A stretch of DNA of 20,944 nucleotides from positions 1 through 20,944 of IMG/VR virus record IMGVR_UViG_3300031578_000410; one strand, 5' to 3'. This document shows positions 20,547 to 20,944 of this stretch, one piece after another. Each line of letters begins with the position of its first letter. Within the stretch, counting starts at the first letter, position 1. Below the pieces are notes generated by a model. The model ran no database searches and was not told the origin of the DNA. It saw nothing but the letters and a program-made list of their open reading frames with translations. The position numbers and the translations under genes were made by a program. Source of the stretch: a virus.

Positions 20547-20896
20547 TGAAACGACCATTGAGACCATGCAAAGAATATGGATGCAAAGCATTGGTAAAAC
20601 GTGGTTATTGTGAACTTCATTCAAACATTAGAAAAGAAAAATACAGAAATAATAATAAGCTGTATGATCAGGCGCGAGGGTCGAGACATGTTCGCGGCTA
20701 TGATACAAGATGGACAAAATTTAGGTTGTATTATTTAAGGCAACATCCAATTTGTTCTAAATGTGCTAACCCGGCTACATTAATACATCACATTGTAGAT
20801 CTTAAAAAACATGGCGATAAATATGAAGACTCTAACCTTCAACCATTATGCGTTGCCTGCCATAACAAAATTCATAAGAGACATAAGCTGCATTGA
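20546..20896 (+). CDS. HNH endonuclease
   Basis: This 116-aa nuclease has a Zn-binding N terminus (CKEYGCKALVKRGYCELH), a basic middle (RGSRHVRGYDTRWTKFR), and the HNH core: ICSKC, LIHHIVDLKKHGDKYEDSN, then LQPLCVACHNKIHKRH. All key residues (the His pair, Asn and the final His, with two Cys-x-x-Cys pairs) are present, so it should be active. Such stand-alone phage HNH proteins often lie beside the terminase genes and help cut packaging sites in cos phages. ATG 20546 overlaps the preceding stop (TAATG) and is preferred over the upstream in-frame start at 20516. Here it follows the tail genes, so terminase genes may lie just downstream of the window. Confidence 0.92.
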   Translation: MKRPLRPCKEYGCKALVKRGYCELHSNIRKEKYRNNNKLYDQARGSRHVRGYDTRWTKFRLYYLRQHPICSKCANPATLIHHIVDLKKHGDKYEDSNLQPLCVACHNKIHKRHKLH

Positions 20897-20912
20897 TAGC
20901 ATAGTAGGGGGA

Positions 20913-20944
20913 GTGTTTTTTATTTTAGCTGTTTTCTTCAGTAC
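20913..20944 (+). CDS. Possible start of a downstream small hydrophobic protein (partial)
   Basis: A GGGGGAG (20907-20913) sits after the HNH stop and is followed by an open frame rich in Phe, Ile and Leu (FFILAVFFS) that runs out of the window. The only standard start in that frame, GTG 20913, overlaps the SD itself, so the true start is unclear. It could be a membrane protein such as a holin, but only ten codons are visible. Confidence 0.2.
   Translation, partial: MFFILAVFFS

Noticed and set aside
1-20944. tRNA, rRNA or CRISPR features
   Set aside because: I saw no cloverleaf with a conserved T-loop, no rRNA-like conserved sequence and no regular repeat-spacer pattern on reading both strands.

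Overview
The window is the virion-structure block of a tailed double-stranded DNA phage or prophage with a long non-contractile tail (siphovirus-like, HK97-type capsid). Every recognisable virion gene lies on the + strand, tightly packed, with many TAATG or ATGA overlaps. The DNA is AT-rich, and most genes have clear Shine-Dalgarno sequences (GGGAG, AGGAG, GGAGG). One promoter matches the sigma70 consensus perfectly, so the host is a bacterium with ordinary SD/sigma70 signals. I cannot name the host. No integrase, terminase or lysis gene is visible.

Layout. Positions 1-362 form a divergent control region: a 58-aa gene reads leftward from a perfect consensus promoter, a long A/T-only inverted repeat sits in the middle, and a probable rightward promoter leads into the structural operon. 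Positions 363-3493 hold portal, prohead protease and major capsid protein in HK97 order. Positions 3523-8243 are an unusual insertion of about 4.7 kb between capsid and connector genes. It carries a Rossmann-like protein of a widespread phage family, two tiny genes, several beta-rich candidate virion-surface proteins, a LamG lectin-like protein with a 22-residue repeat tail, and a small Ig/BppU-like protein. Positions 8240-10092 hold the head-tail joining set: gp6-like connector, head closure, HK97 gp10-like and DUF3168-like tail terminator.

Positions 10167-11255 encode two tandem paralogous tail tube proteins, the second with an extra N-terminal domain. Positions 11280-11875 encode the tail assembly chaperone pair, joined by a probable -1 frameshift on A AAA AAT one codon before the stop. 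Positions 11879-14632 encode the tape measure protein, which carries a nearly perfect 198-bp tandem duplication, a Val-Gly-Gly minisatellite and a 33-bp repeat. Positions 14650-20546 hold the tail tip: a gpM/Dit-like protein, a 1221-aa protein joining a propeller-like region to a tail hub, an OB/Ig-like baseplate candidate and a fibre-like protein. The block ends with an HNH endonuclease (20546-20896).

The proteins would build the capsid (portal, protease, capsid), decorate it (insertion cassette), close it (connector set), build a tail whose length the tape measure sets, and end in a receptor-binding tip. The most interesting features are the duplicated tail tube gene with its added domain, the dnaX-like frameshift cassette, the fresh tape-measure duplication and the capsid-side carbohydrate-binding cassette.
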